Below are positions 9,298 to 18,691 of a DNA stretch of 64,000 bases, piece after piece. This DNA comes from Lactiplantibacillus pentosus (GTDB taxonomy: Bacteria > Bacillota > Bacilli > Lactobacillales > Lactobacillaceae), in contig NZ_CP032757.1 of assembly GCF_003641185.1 (NCBI RefSeq), forward strand, positions 1,612,001 to 1,676,000, in the 5' to 3' direction. The translations under genes were made by a program, and so were the position numbers. The notes under the pieces are model-generated. The model was not told the origin of the DNA. It saw only the letters and a list, made by a program, of their open reading frames with translations, and did not search any database. Numbering within the stretch: position 1 is the stretch's first letter; the number at the start of each line of letters is the position of its first letter.

Positions 9298-9322
9298 CTT
9301 GAACTTAGAAAATAGCATGATT
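9298..9322 (-). repeat. solitary terminal fragment of the structured repeat family
   Basis: These 25 bases match 40936-40960, the right end of the repeat composite at 39917-40978, with a single difference. The strand sign follows the convention that the A unit is forward. The match sits in the 397-base gene-free stretch between the PepSY lipoprotein gene and gnd. Nothing else there was recognised with confidence. Confidence 0.6.
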
Positions 9323-9451
9323 CATGAAAATTAATTTCTTCCTGTAATGACTTATATGAAATTAATTTTGAAATTTGCGGTCATTTACTTTATAAAGAAC
9401 GCTTTTTCTGGTACGATAGTTGCGTATTAAAAATTGGGAGGCAATAAACTA

Positions 9452-10888
9452 ATGAGTAATGAAAAACCACAAATTGGTGTCATTGGGATGGCCGTCATGG
9501 GTAAAAACCTGGCGTTGAACATCGAAAGCCGCGGCTACAAAGTTGCGATTTTTAACCGGACGGGTTCTAAGACTGAAAAGGTCGTTATGGACCACGCTGA
9601 TAAGCAACTCGTTCCAAGTTACAAGATCGAAGACTTTGTCGCTTCACTTGAAACACCACGTCGAATCATCATGATGGTCAAGGCTGGTAAGCCAACTGAT
9701 GCTGTGATTGATGAATTATTACCATTACTAGATAAGGGCGATGTCTTAATTGATGGTGGGAACACCAACTTTAACGACACGATGGCTCGTAACGCTCGTT
9801 TGGACAAATCAGGAATCAACTTCATCGGCATGGGTGTTTCCGGTGGTGAATTAGGCGCCTTACAAGGCCCATCATTGATGCCTGGTGGCCAAAAGGAAGC
9901 TTATGACTTAGTTGCCCCAATCTTGGAAAAGATCTCTGCTAAGGCCCCTCAAGACGGCGCACCTTGCGTCACTTACATTGGCCCGAATGGTGCTGGTCAC
10001 TACGTCAAGATGGTCCACAACGGTATCGAATACGGGGACGAAGAATTAATCGACGAATCTTACAACATTATGCGTAACGTTGCTGGGTTATCGGTTGACG
10101 AAATGTCCGATATCTTTACTGATTGGAACAAGGGCGAATTAAGCAGCTACTTGATCGAAATCACCGCTGATATCTTGTCACGTAAAGATGATTTAGGCGA
10201 AGACAAGACCAAGCCAATCGTTGACATGATCTTAGACCGTGGGAACAACAAGGGAACTGGTAAGTGGAGTTCCGAAGATGCGTTGAACATCCAAGTCCCA
10301 CAATCAGTCATTACTGAAGCCGTTTATGCACGTTACATCTCAATGATGAAGAACGAACGGGTTGCTGCTTCTAAGAAGTTAGCTGGCCCAACTGCTGACG
10401 TTAAATTACCAGCCAAGGAAGAATTGGTTGAAAAGATTCGTCAAGCGCTCTACTTCAGTAAAATCATGAGTTATGCGCAAGGCTTCGAACAATTACGGTT
10501 CGCTTCTGAACACTATAACTGGGATCTGAAGTTCGGTGAACTTGCTCAAATCTGGCGTGCCGGCTGCATTATCCGGGCCCAATTCTTACAAAACATCACC
10601 GATGCATTTGATAAGAAGCCAGATTTAAACAACTTGTTGATGGACGACTACTTTGCTGAAATCGCAGCTAAGTATCAACAATCAACTCGTGAAGTATTGA
10701 GTCTTGCCATCCAAGCTGGTGTACCAGTACCTTCATTCAGTGCGGCATTGTCATACTATGACTCATACCGTGCAGAAGTTTTACCTGCTAACTTGTTACA
10801 AGCACAACGGGATTACTTCGGTGCCCACACCTACGAACGGACTGACCGTGAAGGCTTGTTCCATTACAGTTGGTACGAAGAACAATAA
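9452..10888 (+). CDS. gnd: 6-phosphogluconate dehydrogenase, decarboxylating
   Basis: 478 residues. It oxidises 6-phosphogluconate to ribulose 5-phosphate, releasing CO2 and reducing NADP+. The N-terminal Rossmann motif [15 protein letters not shown], the substrate loop [14 protein letters not shown] and the C-terminal [12 protein letters not shown] are all present, and the length is normal. The start ATG 9452 follows GGGAGG; a TTG further upstream overlaps that site and is rejected. Monocistronic, with its own terminator. In lactobacilli it serves gluconate use and the oxidative pentose phosphate branch. Confidence 0.97.
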   Translation: MSNEKPQIGVIGMAVMGKNLALNIESRGYKVAIFNRTGSKTEKVVMDHADKQLVPSYKIEDFVASLETPRRIIMMVKAGKPTDAVIDELLPLLDKGDVLIDGGNTNFNDTMARNARLDKSGINFIGMGVSGGELGALQGPSLMPGGQKEAYDLVAPILEKISAKAPQDGAPCVTYIGPNGAGHYVKMVHNGIEYGDEELIDESYNIMRNVAGLSVDEMSDIFTDWNKGELSSYLIEITADILSRKDDLGEDKTKPIVDMILDRGNNKGTGKWSSEDALNIQVPQSVITEAVYARYISMMKNERVAASKKLAGPTADVKLPAKEELVEKIRQALYFSKIMSYAQGFEQLRFASEHYNWDLKFGELAQIWRAGCIIRAQFLQNITDAFDKKPDLNNLLMDDYFAEIAAKYQQSTREVLSLAIQAGVPVPSFSAALSYYDSYRAEVLPANLLQAQRDYFGAHTYERTDREGLFHYSWYEEQ

Positions 10889-10907
10889 AGTTTAGCTAAT
10901 TGAAATG

Positions 10908-10947
10908 AACTGTGACCGACAATTTTGATTGTTGGTCGCAGTTTTTT
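10908..10947 (+). terminator. intrinsic terminator after gnd
   Basis: AACTGTGACCGACAA and TTGTTGGTCGCAGTT form a 15-bp stem with one mismatch, followed by a T run. Confidence 0.9.
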
Positions 10948-11071
10948 ATTTTGTCGTGAGATGAATTTTGGCAAAACGAGTGCAAGTTTGATTAAATGAG
11001 GGTTTTAGTGGCTAAGAACATATGTTTGCGTTAAAATAGAACTAAGTATTCTCGTGAAAGTAGGGATTGCC

Positions 11072-12421
11072 ATGCGGCAAGAATCATTATTTAATCCCGA
11101 CAAGGCCAGCGCGAGTCCATTGGCCTATCGGGTTCGGCCGGTGAACTTGGATGGCTTCAAAGGCCAAGACCATTTATTAGGCCCAGGTAAACTATTGCGG
11201 CAACTGATTGCTGAAGACCAGTTACCGTCGCTGATTTTCTGGGGACCACCCGGGGTCGGTAAGACGACATTGGCTGAAATCATTGCCCAGCAGACACAGT
11301 CGCATTTTATTACGTTTAGCGCGGTCACTAGTGGCATCAAGGCGATTCGTGAAATTATGGATGAGGCCGAAGCCAACCGCGATTTTGGTGAAAAGACGAT
11401 CGTATTCATTGATGAAATTCATCGGTTCAATAAAGCCCAACAAGACGCCTTTTTGCCGTATGTTGAACGGGGAAGTATCACCCTAATTGGGGCGACAACT
11501 GAAAATCCATCGTTTGAGATCAACGCGGCGTTACTCTCACGGTGTAAAGTGTTAGTCTTAAAAGCATTGACGACGGACGCATTGGTCGCCGTTTTGCAAG
11601 GCGCGCTAGACAATCCCAATGGATTCCCAGACTTAACCATCCATCTGCAACCTGATACGCTCCAATTAATTGCGGAATTTGCGAATGGGGATGCCCGGAT
11701 GGCGCTAAATACACTAGAGATGGCGGTGCTAAACGGCGACCGTCATGGACAAGACGTGACGATCACTACGGCTGGATTATCGCAGTTGATCAATACCAAG
11801 TCATTGCGCTACGACAAGCATGGTGAGGAACACTATAATATCATTTCTGCCTTGCATAAATCGATGCGGAATAGTGACGTGGATGCTGCCATTTACTGGC
11901 TGATGCGGATGCTTGCGGGTGGTGAAGATCCGTTGTACATTGCGCGCCGACTGATTCGATTTGCCAGTGAAGATATTGGCCTGGCGGACCGGCAAGCCTT
12001 GCCGCTGACAGTCGCGGTCTTTCAAGCCTGCCAAATGATTGGGATGCCAGAGTGTGACGTCAACCTGACCGAAGCAGTCACTTATTTGGCGCTCGCGCCG
12101 AAATCCAATGCGCTGTATGCAGCGAAATCAGCCGCACAAGCTGATATCAAGGCGACGGGTAATTTACCGGTTCCGTTGCAGATTCGTAATGCGCCCACAA
12201 AATTAATGAAAGATTTAGGTTATGGTTCCGATTATCAATATGCACATTACACAGCCGATAAATTAACGACCATGACCACGATGCCAGCCGAGTTGAGTAC
12301 GCATCATTATTACGAGCCAACCAGCCAAGGACAAGAGAAAGCCTGGCAACAACGGCTGGCTGCAATTCGTCAGTGGCACCAGCAACACCAGTCGAATGAC
12401 CAGCCAGATGACGAGACATAA
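11072..12421 (+). CDS. rarA: replication-associated recombination protein RarA (MgsA family AAA ATPase)
   Basis: 449 residues. Start ATG 11072 (MRQESLFNPDK) is preferred over GTG 11054 because the family begins with this LF motif and AGGGA precedes it. Walker A GPPGVGKTT and Walker B IDEIHRFNK are clear, followed by the sensor region TTENPSFEIN and the C-terminal tetramerisation part. RarA acts at stalled replication forks. The last residues are Gln/His/Asp-rich and unlikely to be structured. Confidence 0.95.
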   Translation: MRQESLFNPDKASASPLAYRVRPVNLDGFKGQDHLLGPGKLLRQLIAEDQLPSLIFWGPPGVGKTTLAEIIAQQTQSHFITFSAVTSGIKAIREIMDEAEANRDFGEKTIVFIDEIHRFNKAQQDAFLPYVERGSITLIGATTENPSFEINAALLSRCKVLVLKALTTDALVAVLQGALDNPNGFPDLTIHLQPDTLQLIAEFANGDARMALNTLEMAVLNGDRHGQDVTITTAGLSQLINTKSLRYDKHGEEHYNIISALHKSMRNSDVDAAIYWLMRMLAGGEDPLYIARRLIRFASEDIGLADRQALPLTVAVFQACQMIGMPECDVNLTEAVTYLALAPKSNALYAAKSAAQADIKATGNLPVPLQIRNAPTKLMKDLGYGSDYQYAHYTADKLTTMTTMPAELSTHHYYEPTSQGQEKAWQQRLAAIRQWHQQHQSNDQPDDET

Positions 12422-12612
12422 AAATTGCAATTTAATGAGAATTCGCTAAAATTAGATTTGAGTGAGGACTAGAGACTGGTTGGGGTGTAGGAAATTCAGC
12501 GTTTTCATGTTAAAATAACATGTTGTACTAGCTTAACGCAGGTTAGTGGTGATGAATCACTGATTCGTACGGTTTTTAGATAAAGTTGAATATTAGGAGT
12601 GACTAAAAGTAA

Positions 12613-13299
12613 ATGAGTCGAATATTAATTATTGAGGATGAAAAAAACCTCGCACGCTTCGTTGAATTAGAATTAAAACACGAAGGCTATGATATTCAAG
12701 TTGAATATAACGGCCGTAAGGGGTTAGACGCAGCGTTAGCTGAAGATTTTGATGCCATCCTATTAGACCTAATGTTACCAGAACTTAATGGACTTGAAGT
12801 TTGTCGGCGGGTGCGTGAAGTCAAGAATACACCAATCATTATGATGACGGCTCGCGATTCTGTAATCGACCGGGTCTCTGGACTTGATCACGGTGCTGAC
12901 GACTACATCGTTAAACCTTTTGCCATCGAAGAATTATTGGCACGGCTACGGGCCTTACTTCGGCGGATTGATTTGGAAAGCGAACAACAAAGTACCAAGC
13001 AAACGACGGTCACTTACAAGGACTTGACGATTGAAAAGGAAAACTTAGTCGTTAAGCGCGGTGACGAGGTCATCAATTTAACTAAACGTGAATATGAACT
13101 GTTATTGACCTTAATGGAAAATATTAACGTGGTCTTAGCACGAGATGTCTTGTTGAACAAGGTCTGGGGCTATGAATCTGAAGTTGAAACCAACGTCGTG
13201 GATGTTTATATTCGTTATCTACGTAACAAGATTGACCGACCAGGTGAAAAGAGTTACATCCAAACTGTTCGTGGGACTGGATACGTGATTCGTTCTTAA
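12613..13299 (+). CDS. arlR: OmpR-family response regulator, ArlR-like
   Basis: 228 residues. The receiver domain has the acidic pocket EDE at residues 8-10 and phosphoacceptor D52 in LLDLMLP, then Thr in MMTARD and Lys in IVKPF. The C-terminal winged helix ends with RGTGYVIRS. Overall it closely resembles staphylococcal ArlR. AGGAG sits about 13 bases before ATG 12613, slightly far. The TAA shares one base with the ATG of the histidine kinase. ArlRS systems control cell-surface, adhesion and autolysis genes in other Firmicutes; the regulon here is unknown. Confidence 0.93.
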   Translation: MSRILIIEDEKNLARFVELELKHEGYDIQVEYNGRKGLDAALAEDFDAILLDLMLPELNGLEVCRRVREVKNTPIIMMTARDSVIDRVSGLDHGADDYIVKPFAIEELLARLRALLRRIDLESEQQSTKQTTVTYKDLTIEKENLVVKRGDEVINLTKREYELLLTLMENINVVLARDVLLNKVWGYESEVETNVVDVYIRYLRNKIDRPGEKSYIQTVRGTGYVIRS

Positions 13300-14942
13300 T
13301 GGCTGAGACTGATACCAAACAAGTGACGCCTAAACCACGGCGCCGTTGGTCATTAAAATGGAAATGGGCGCTCGGGACCGCAATTGGGTCCGCGCTCATT
13401 TTTATTTGTTTTTCTTTATTGGTCTATAAGAGTTTCACGAACCTCTTATTGCGCCAAGAGCAACGGAACGTGGCTAGTGCTGTCACGACAGTCCAACAAT
13501 CATTACGAACCGAAAGCTCCGGATTGACGATTAAATCCGTCGCGGGCAAATTGCAGCCGGAAGCCAGTGTTGAGCCGGCCAATAGTATGAGTGAACGTAA
13601 ACACGGCGTCCTTCAAAGCAAGATTTTTACCGATTCTGACCTGACAGCCTTATCGCGGACGAATTTAGCCGTGACCGTTTATGACCCAAATGGCAATACG
13701 CTCTATTTGTCACGCAAGGATGCACATGAATTTTCGAAAAACAAGTCACGCCAAGTTCGACTAGTCGGGCACGGGAGCAACGCTGAATTGGTCGGGCGGG
13801 CACCAATTTATGCCGCCAGCAATCATAAGTTGATTGGTTACACCCAGGTGACGGATAACTTATCCGAATACCATGCGACAACGCAAAACTTGATTTGGAT
13901 CTTCATCGTGATGACGATGATTACGATTTTTGGCGCAACCTTGTTAGGGTACTTCTTGGCGGCCTTCCTGTTGCGACCGATGCGTAAAATCAAGCAGACC
14001 ATTAATGCCGTCAATGACGACCCCCAGACCGATTCACGGGTCCCAGACCTCAAACGCAATGATGAATTGTCCGATTTGGCAGTCGTCTTTAATGACATGT
14101 TGGACCAAATGCAACGCTACATTACGCAGCAACAGCAGTTCGTCGAAGACGTTTCCCATGAGCTGCGGACGCCAGTTGCCATTATTCAGGGACACATGGA
14201 ACTGCTGAATCGCTGGGGCAAGGATGATCCACAAGTCTTATCCGAATCATTAGCGGCCAGTTTATCCGAGACCAAACGGATGCAGAGTTTGGTTCAAGAA
14301 ATGTTAGACTTGTCACGTGCTGAACAGTTGGAAATCAACTTCAGTCATGAGACTTCAGACGTCCAAAAATTGGTCACACAAGCGTTTAACGATTTCAAGA
14401 TGATTCATCCAGACTTTAGTTTTACGTTTGATGATGATGTCAAAAAGCCGGTGTACGCGCAGATCTATCGGAATCATCTCGAACAAGTCTTGATTATCTT
14501 GCTCGACAACGCCGTCAAGTATTCGACGCGTCGTAAGGAAATTCACTTGTCGTTATCGACCGACTACCGGTATGTGGAAGTCGCCGTTCAAGATTTCGGT
14601 GAGGGGATTTCTAAGGATAATTTGGACCGCGTCTTCAACCGCTTCTATCGGGTCGATAAGGCGCGTAGTCGCGATAAGGGCGGAAATGGCCTGGGCTTGT
14701 CTATCGCCCAACGCTTAATCGAAGGCTACCATGGCCATATCAGTGTGGAGTCGGTGGTTGGCCAAGGGTCGATTTTCCGGTTCCAATTACCGATTTTGCG
14801 CGATGCCAAATTGTTGGAAAAAGCTGAAGCTGAGACCAATGATGTGGAGAAAATTGCAAAGTCGGAACTTCCAGCCGGGATCAAACCCGCAACTCGTGAT
14901 GAAGACGAACCACCGTTGGATGATCACGAACACGAAAAGTAA
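13299..14942 (+). CDS. arlS: sensor histidine kinase, ArlS-like
   Basis: 547 residues. Layout: basic cytoplasmic start, TM1 about 22-45, extracellular sensor of about 150 residues, TM2 about 198-220, HAMP domain, then HisKA with phosphoacceptor H287 in VSHELRTPVAII. The ATPase domain follows, with N box LDNAVKYS, G1 DFGEGI, F box FNRFYRV and G2 GGNGLGLSI. An acidic tail of some 45 residues ends the protein. The start overlaps the regulator gene by one base, so this is a two-gene operon ended by the terminator at 14966. Confidence 0.94.
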   Translation: MAETDTKQVTPKPRRRWSLKWKWALGTAIGSALIFICFSLLVYKSFTNLLLRQEQRNVASAVTTVQQSLRTESSGLTIKSVAGKLQPEASVEPANSMSERKHGVLQSKIFTDSDLTALSRTNLAVTVYDPNGNTLYLSRKDAHEFSKNKSRQVRLVGHGSNAELVGRAPIYAASNHKLIGYTQVTDNLSEYHATTQNLIWIFIVMTMITIFGATLLGYFLAAFLLRPMRKIKQTINAVNDDPQTDSRVPDLKRNDELSDLAVVFNDMLDQMQRYITQQQQFVEDVSHELRTPVAIIQGHMELLNRWGKDDPQVLSESLAASLSETKRMQSLVQEMLDLSRAEQLEINFSHETSDVQKLVTQAFNDFKMIHPDFSFTFDDDVKKPVYAQIYRNHLEQVLIILLDNAVKYSTRRKEIHLSLSTDYRYVEVAVQDFGEGISKDNLDRVFNRFYRVDKARSRDKGGNGLGLSIAQRLIEGYHGHISVESVVGQGSIFRFQLPILRDAKLLEKAEAETNDVEKIAKSELPAGIKPATRDEDEPPLDDHEHEK

Positions 14943-14965
14943 TTGCAAATTTAATCAGCTCTGAT

Positions 14966-15012
14966 CACACACTTGTGAGCGGCAAACCGCCGACTCACAG
15001 GTGTGTTTTTTT
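14966..15012 (+). terminator. intrinsic terminator after the two-component operon
   Basis: ACACACTTGTGAG pairs with CTCACAGGTGTGT around a GC-rich loop, followed by seven T. Confidence 0.9.
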
Positions 15013-15173
15013 GCACGATTGGGTGTGACTAACATGATAATGAAGCGTAGCAGGGACTAGATATAACAAGTGATCTAATTAACTTATAAAAAATTTAATA
15101 AATAGATTTATCTTGTGCTAAAATAACATTAGCATAATTATTCATGCAATAAACAAAAAAGGGAGTGGTCAAG

Positions 15174-16922
15174 ATGCATTGGGCAATCAAAGCTGGAATC
15201 GGGGTATTGGTTAGTGCCGGAAGTTTTACGGCCATCGTGAGTCAACCGACCCACGCCTCGGCGGCAACCTACCGTCGAACAGCAGCGACTAAGGTGGCTA
15301 GTAAACCGTATTATACAACGAGTAATACGGGCAAAACTTATACGTTTAGCGGGTCGCTGAAGAAGACGAAGATGCACGCTAATCATGCACTAAAGTCTTA
15401 TCATAATTCAACGTGGACACGCACCAAACAGGCGTATGTTTATAAGGGCAACCGTAAAGTTCGTTATTACTATGTCAAAAGCGCTAAGAATGGTGCGACG
15501 GGCTGGGTCGCCAGCAGTTACCTGAAAGCTGGAAAAGATTATCAGGCCAAGACCGCTAAAAAAACGACTGCGAGCGCATACGATAAAGTCGCTAGTCATA
15601 CGGGTAAAATTTATCAAGTCAGTGGGACTAATAATTATGTGAAACTTAAGGCGAAGACGTCACTGAATGCTAATCTGGTGTACACGCGGACGAAAACACG
15701 GGTGATTTACAAGCGCGGCCGGGCGTATACGTATAATTACGTGACTGCGGGTTCGACGCATGGCTGGGTCGTAAGTGGTGATATTGTCAGTGAAAACAGC
15801 ATTGGTAAGACTAAGGTGACATCCAAGGCCAATGGGCTGACCAGTTACGCCACGAGTGGCAACGTCCTCTCGCCATATCGGTCCCAAGATTTTTCAACCG
15901 TTAACAGTAGCGGATACACGATGGGAAAAATCACTTACACCTATGATTCTGATTACAGTACGACGAATTCTTTTCAGACGGCTGTACATACGTTACCTTT
16001 AACCAAGTCGACAAACGATGCTTATAGTAAATATCATTTCAAGACGGCGGTCTACCTACCAATCGATTATCCAGGTTTTAGTCGTAAATCGATCCTCGGT
16101 AATCCGCAAAGTGCCGCGTTTTCTAAGGATGATCACTACTTGTATGTGATGTACAACGATAACCAGCAGGCGAGTGATGAAAATCAGACTGGTTGGGTGA
16201 TTCGGTATGATTGGACCAAATTAAACCAGCTATTGAATGCTAGTGGGAGTAGTTTATCCATGATTCGGCGCGCAACGAATCGTTACTATCGTGGGACAAC
16301 GACTGCATTGGATCGGCAGATGCTGGCTTGTATGAAAGTTGGGCCACAGTTTAAGGCCGGACACGTGCAGTCATTGGCGCTGAATCCGAAAACGAATCAA
16401 TTGTGGTTTATCAAGGCCTATAAGAATAGTACGACCGCGACCGTTCAACGATTGAGTATGTCTACTTTGAAGCCGAATGCGAGTGTCAACTTTACCTTGA
16501 AGTCAACGGTTCACATGGGCAGCGTTCTCAGCTTTGATAACAGCGGGAATGCCTATTTCTGGACCCAGACCAAGTCCGCTTGGCCGACCGCACCGGTGAA
16601 TTCAGTCAAGTTTTACAAGGGGACGCTTGGGGTCAACCGCGTCCACTTTAGCTTAGTCAAACAAGGTTTGAGTCAGGCCCCCGGGCAGGTCTTGCAATCA
16701 ATGAGCTACAATTCGAATAACGGTCGCTTATACTTAGTTTCTGACGAGAGTATCTTTTCGGTACCAGCTAATAAACTGGGTAAGTTGAGCACCGCAGATG
16801 TCAGTCGCAGCAACTTCTCTGGCAAACGCGAATTTGAAGGCCTCGTTTGGCAACATACCAGTAACACCGGGTATTTGTTAACCAACAAGGGACCGGAATT
16901 GATGAAGGTCGTTGCTAACTAG
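15174..16922 (+). CDS. secreted protein with SH3-like repeats and a beta-propeller-like C-terminal region
   Basis: 582 residues from ATG 15174; AGGGAG lies 8 bases upstream, while the in-frame GTG 15165 overlaps that site. A Sec signal peptide ends near the Ala residues in THASAATY. The N-terminal third has two basic repeats rich in Tyr, Lys and Thr, each with a GWV motif (ATGWVASSYL and THGWVVSGDI), which look like bacterial SH3/GW cell-wall-binding modules. Residues from about 230 onward contain many Trp/Tyr/Asn-rich short strands and may form a propeller. No anchor motif (LPxTG) is seen, so it is probably secreted or held by the SH3 modules. Function not known. Confidence 0.82.
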   Translation: MHWAIKAGIGVLVSAGSFTAIVSQPTHASAATYRRTAATKVASKPYYTTSNTGKTYTFSGSLKKTKMHANHALKSYHNSTWTRTKQAYVYKGNRKVRYYYVKSAKNGATGWVASSYLKAGKDYQAKTAKKTTASAYDKVASHTGKIYQVSGTNNYVKLKAKTSLNANLVYTRTKTRVIYKRGRAYTYNYVTAGSTHGWVVSGDIVSENSIGKTKVTSKANGLTSYATSGNVLSPYRSQDFSTVNSSGYTMGKITYTYDSDYSTTNSFQTAVHTLPLTKSTNDAYSKYHFKTAVYLPIDYPGFSRKSILGNPQSAAFSKDDHYLYVMYNDNQQASDENQTGWVIRYDWTKLNQLLNASGSSLSMIRRATNRYYRGTTTALDRQMLACMKVGPQFKAGHVQSLALNPKTNQLWFIKAYKNSTTATVQRLSMSTLKPNASVNFTLKSTVHMGSVLSFDNSGNAYFWTQTKSAWPTAPVNSVKFYKGTLGVNRVHFSLVKQGLSQAPGQVLQSMSYNSNNGRLYLVSDESIFSVPANKLGKLSTADVSRSNFSGKREFEGLVWQHTSNTGYLLTNKGPELMKVVAN

Positions 16923-16976
16923 AATGCAAAATAAATCACGTGAAGGTCGCAATCTTCAATCGTGTTAATTAGTCTT

Positions 16977-17038
16977 AAAAAACGACACCACTAATGAGCG
17001 CAAGTATCAAGCTTGTCTGCATTGGGAGTGTCGTTTTG
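16977..17038 (+). terminator. intrinsic terminator after the secreted protein gene
   Basis: AAAACGACACCACTAATG pairs imperfectly with CATTGGGAGTGTCGTTTT across a 27-base loop, ending in T-rich sequence. Confidence 0.75.
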
Positions 17039-17235
17039 TTGTGGAGGCGCTTATTTTGGCCTAGCACGTCGTAATTGGAACGTTTGATGTGACACGCGTC
17101 GGCTGACGGCCGAATAACTAGTGCACATGTTGATTTTCGCTATGGCCAACTCATAACGGCAGTAATAACAAGCACAATTCCTGTCGATGGTTATGGCTAG
17201 CACGTGTAATCGTGCTGATTTGTGACATTTTACAC

Positions 17236-17250
17236 TTGAAACGGTTTTCA
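17236..17250 (+). promoter_or_regulatory. cre-like operator upstream of the MenA-like gene
   Basis: TTGAAACGGTTTTCA fits the catabolite-responsive element pattern WTGNAANCGNWNNCW at every fixed position except one (G in place of C at the centre). A -10-like TGATATAG lies about 16 bases downstream, so a bound CcpA could block transcription. The rest of the 600-base gap holds a terminator and no credible gene. Confidence 0.4.
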
Positions 17251-17525
17251 CAAGTCTACTTCTTTGATATAGTGGAAGAGGAGGCATTGTGAGTCAGGTT
17301 ACGATAAAAGCTGATTGTGCGTCGTTCGGTATTTAGCGGATGTGAATCCGACTTATGATTCGGTCGCAATCAAATACGGACCTCATTGGGGACAATGGGT
17401 TGGTGAGCGGTTCTCAGCGGACGGTTCGATCTTTTGAACCGAAGTTGTCACAATTATTTTTATCGACCTTAACCATCCACAGTGCAACGCGCAAAGCGTC
17501 TTTAATTTTATCAGGGGGGTCGAGA

Positions 17526-18494
17526 TTGTTGACCAATGAAACGGCTTATCGGCCGATGACTTTCAAAATTTTTTTGGAGTTTATCCGGCTGAATGCCAAA
17601 GCGGCAAGCGTGGTGCCGTATTTTATCGGGGTGCTATTTTCAATTTATTATTTTCACGCGTTCAATTGGATTAATTCGTTAATTTATCTAATTGCACAAG
17701 TTGCGATTGCGTTGTTTGTAACGGGATTCAACAACGTGCAAGATTATTATTTAGCTAAGGATTTGCATTATCGCGATACTTATAACATCGTGGGGCGTGA
17801 ACATTTGTCACCGCGCCGTTCTTTGCGATTAATGCTGGTGATGTTAGCAACAGCTATTATCTTGGGCCTGGTGCTGGTCTTTTTGACAAACTGGTTATTG
17901 TTATTCATGGGTGCCGCGGCGATTGGCGTCGCGATCTTTTACACTTACGGACCAGTCCCATTTTCCCGCTTTCCACTCGGTGAATTGTTGTCAGGCTGCG
18001 TTGAAGGCTTTGGCGTCTTCTTTTTGAGCGTCTACATGAACGTTGCGACGCCCGTCTTGGCAGGGTTGACTTTTGACTGGCCACAATTTGCGATTGTCGG
18101 TAACCTGCAAAATATCCTTGTCATGATTTTAGTGGGCTTACCTGGCATTTTCTTAGTTGCCAATATCATGCTTGCGGATAACATTTCCGATTTAAAGCAG
18201 GATATTCGCAACGAGCGTTACACCGTCCCGTATTATATCGGGCATCGCTGGTCACTGAAGGTCTATGATACTTTGGCATTACTGGGCTACATCCCGGTAC
18301 TGATTAGCGTCGCCTTACAAATTTTACCCATCACGCAATTATTAGTGTTGCTTGTGTTGCCTAAAATTTTGAAGAATATTCGGGCCTTCAATGCAGTTCA
18401 AGTCAAGGAAACCACGTTCAACACGGCGCCACAAAATTTGATGCTGTTTCAAGGTATGCAACTACTAGGCTTGATTTTAGGCATCTTATTTTAG
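17526..18494 (+). CDS. menA: UbiA-family prenyltransferase, MenA-like (1,4-dihydroxy-2-naphthoate polyprenyltransferase)
   Basis: 322 residues from TTG 17526, which has AGGGGGG 7 bases upstream; TTG 17529 is equally possible and ATG 17556 lacks a ribosome binding site. An open frame extends upstream but is not protein-like. Eight or nine membrane helices are visible. The two Asp-rich motifs of the family are NNVQDYYLAKD and ADNISDLKQD, which bind Mg-prenyl diphosphate. MenA makes demethylmenaquinone. No other menaquinone genes are nearby, fitting lactobacilli that take up the naphthoate precursor. Substrate is inferred from similarity. Confidence 0.85.
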   Translation: MLTNETAYRPMTFKIFLEFIRLNAKAASVVPYFIGVLFSIYYFHAFNWINSLIYLIAQVAIALFVTGFNNVQDYYLAKDLHYRDTYNIVGREHLSPRRSLRLMLVMLATAIILGLVLVFLTNWLLLFMGAAAIGVAIFYTYGPVPFSRFPLGELLSGCVEGFGVFFLSVYMNVATPVLAGLTFDWPQFAIVGNLQNILVMILVGLPGIFLVANIMLADNISDLKQDIRNERYTVPYYIGHRWSLKVYDTLALLGYIPVLISVALQILPITQLLVLLVLPKILKNIRAFNAVQVKETTFNTAPQNLMLFQGMQLLGLILGILF

Positions 18495-18595
18495 CGTTTT
18501 AGATGAGTCACTGATGCATCTTCAGACGTTCTACCATTCTTAATTGATAGAACTATCAAAAGCACCACTAACTTCAATTGCTCAAAACAATCGTC

Positions 18596-18655
18596 AAAAA
18601 GGACCTGTATCCGGTCACCACTTCAATAGGTGACTGGATACAGGTCCTTTGTTTA
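18596..18655. terminator. bidirectional terminator between menA and sbcC
   Basis: GGACCTGTATCCGGTCACC pairs with a near-perfect complement ending CAGGTCC, with A run before and T run after. It serves the two convergent genes. Confidence 0.92.
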
Positions 18656-18691
18656 TGGGGAGAATTGTGACTCAATAATAATTGCTCGACA

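Noticed and set aside
17355..17525. N-terminal extension of the MenA-like protein
   Set aside because: The open frame continues upstream, but a strong ribosome binding site precedes TTG 17526 and the extension is not protein-like for the family.
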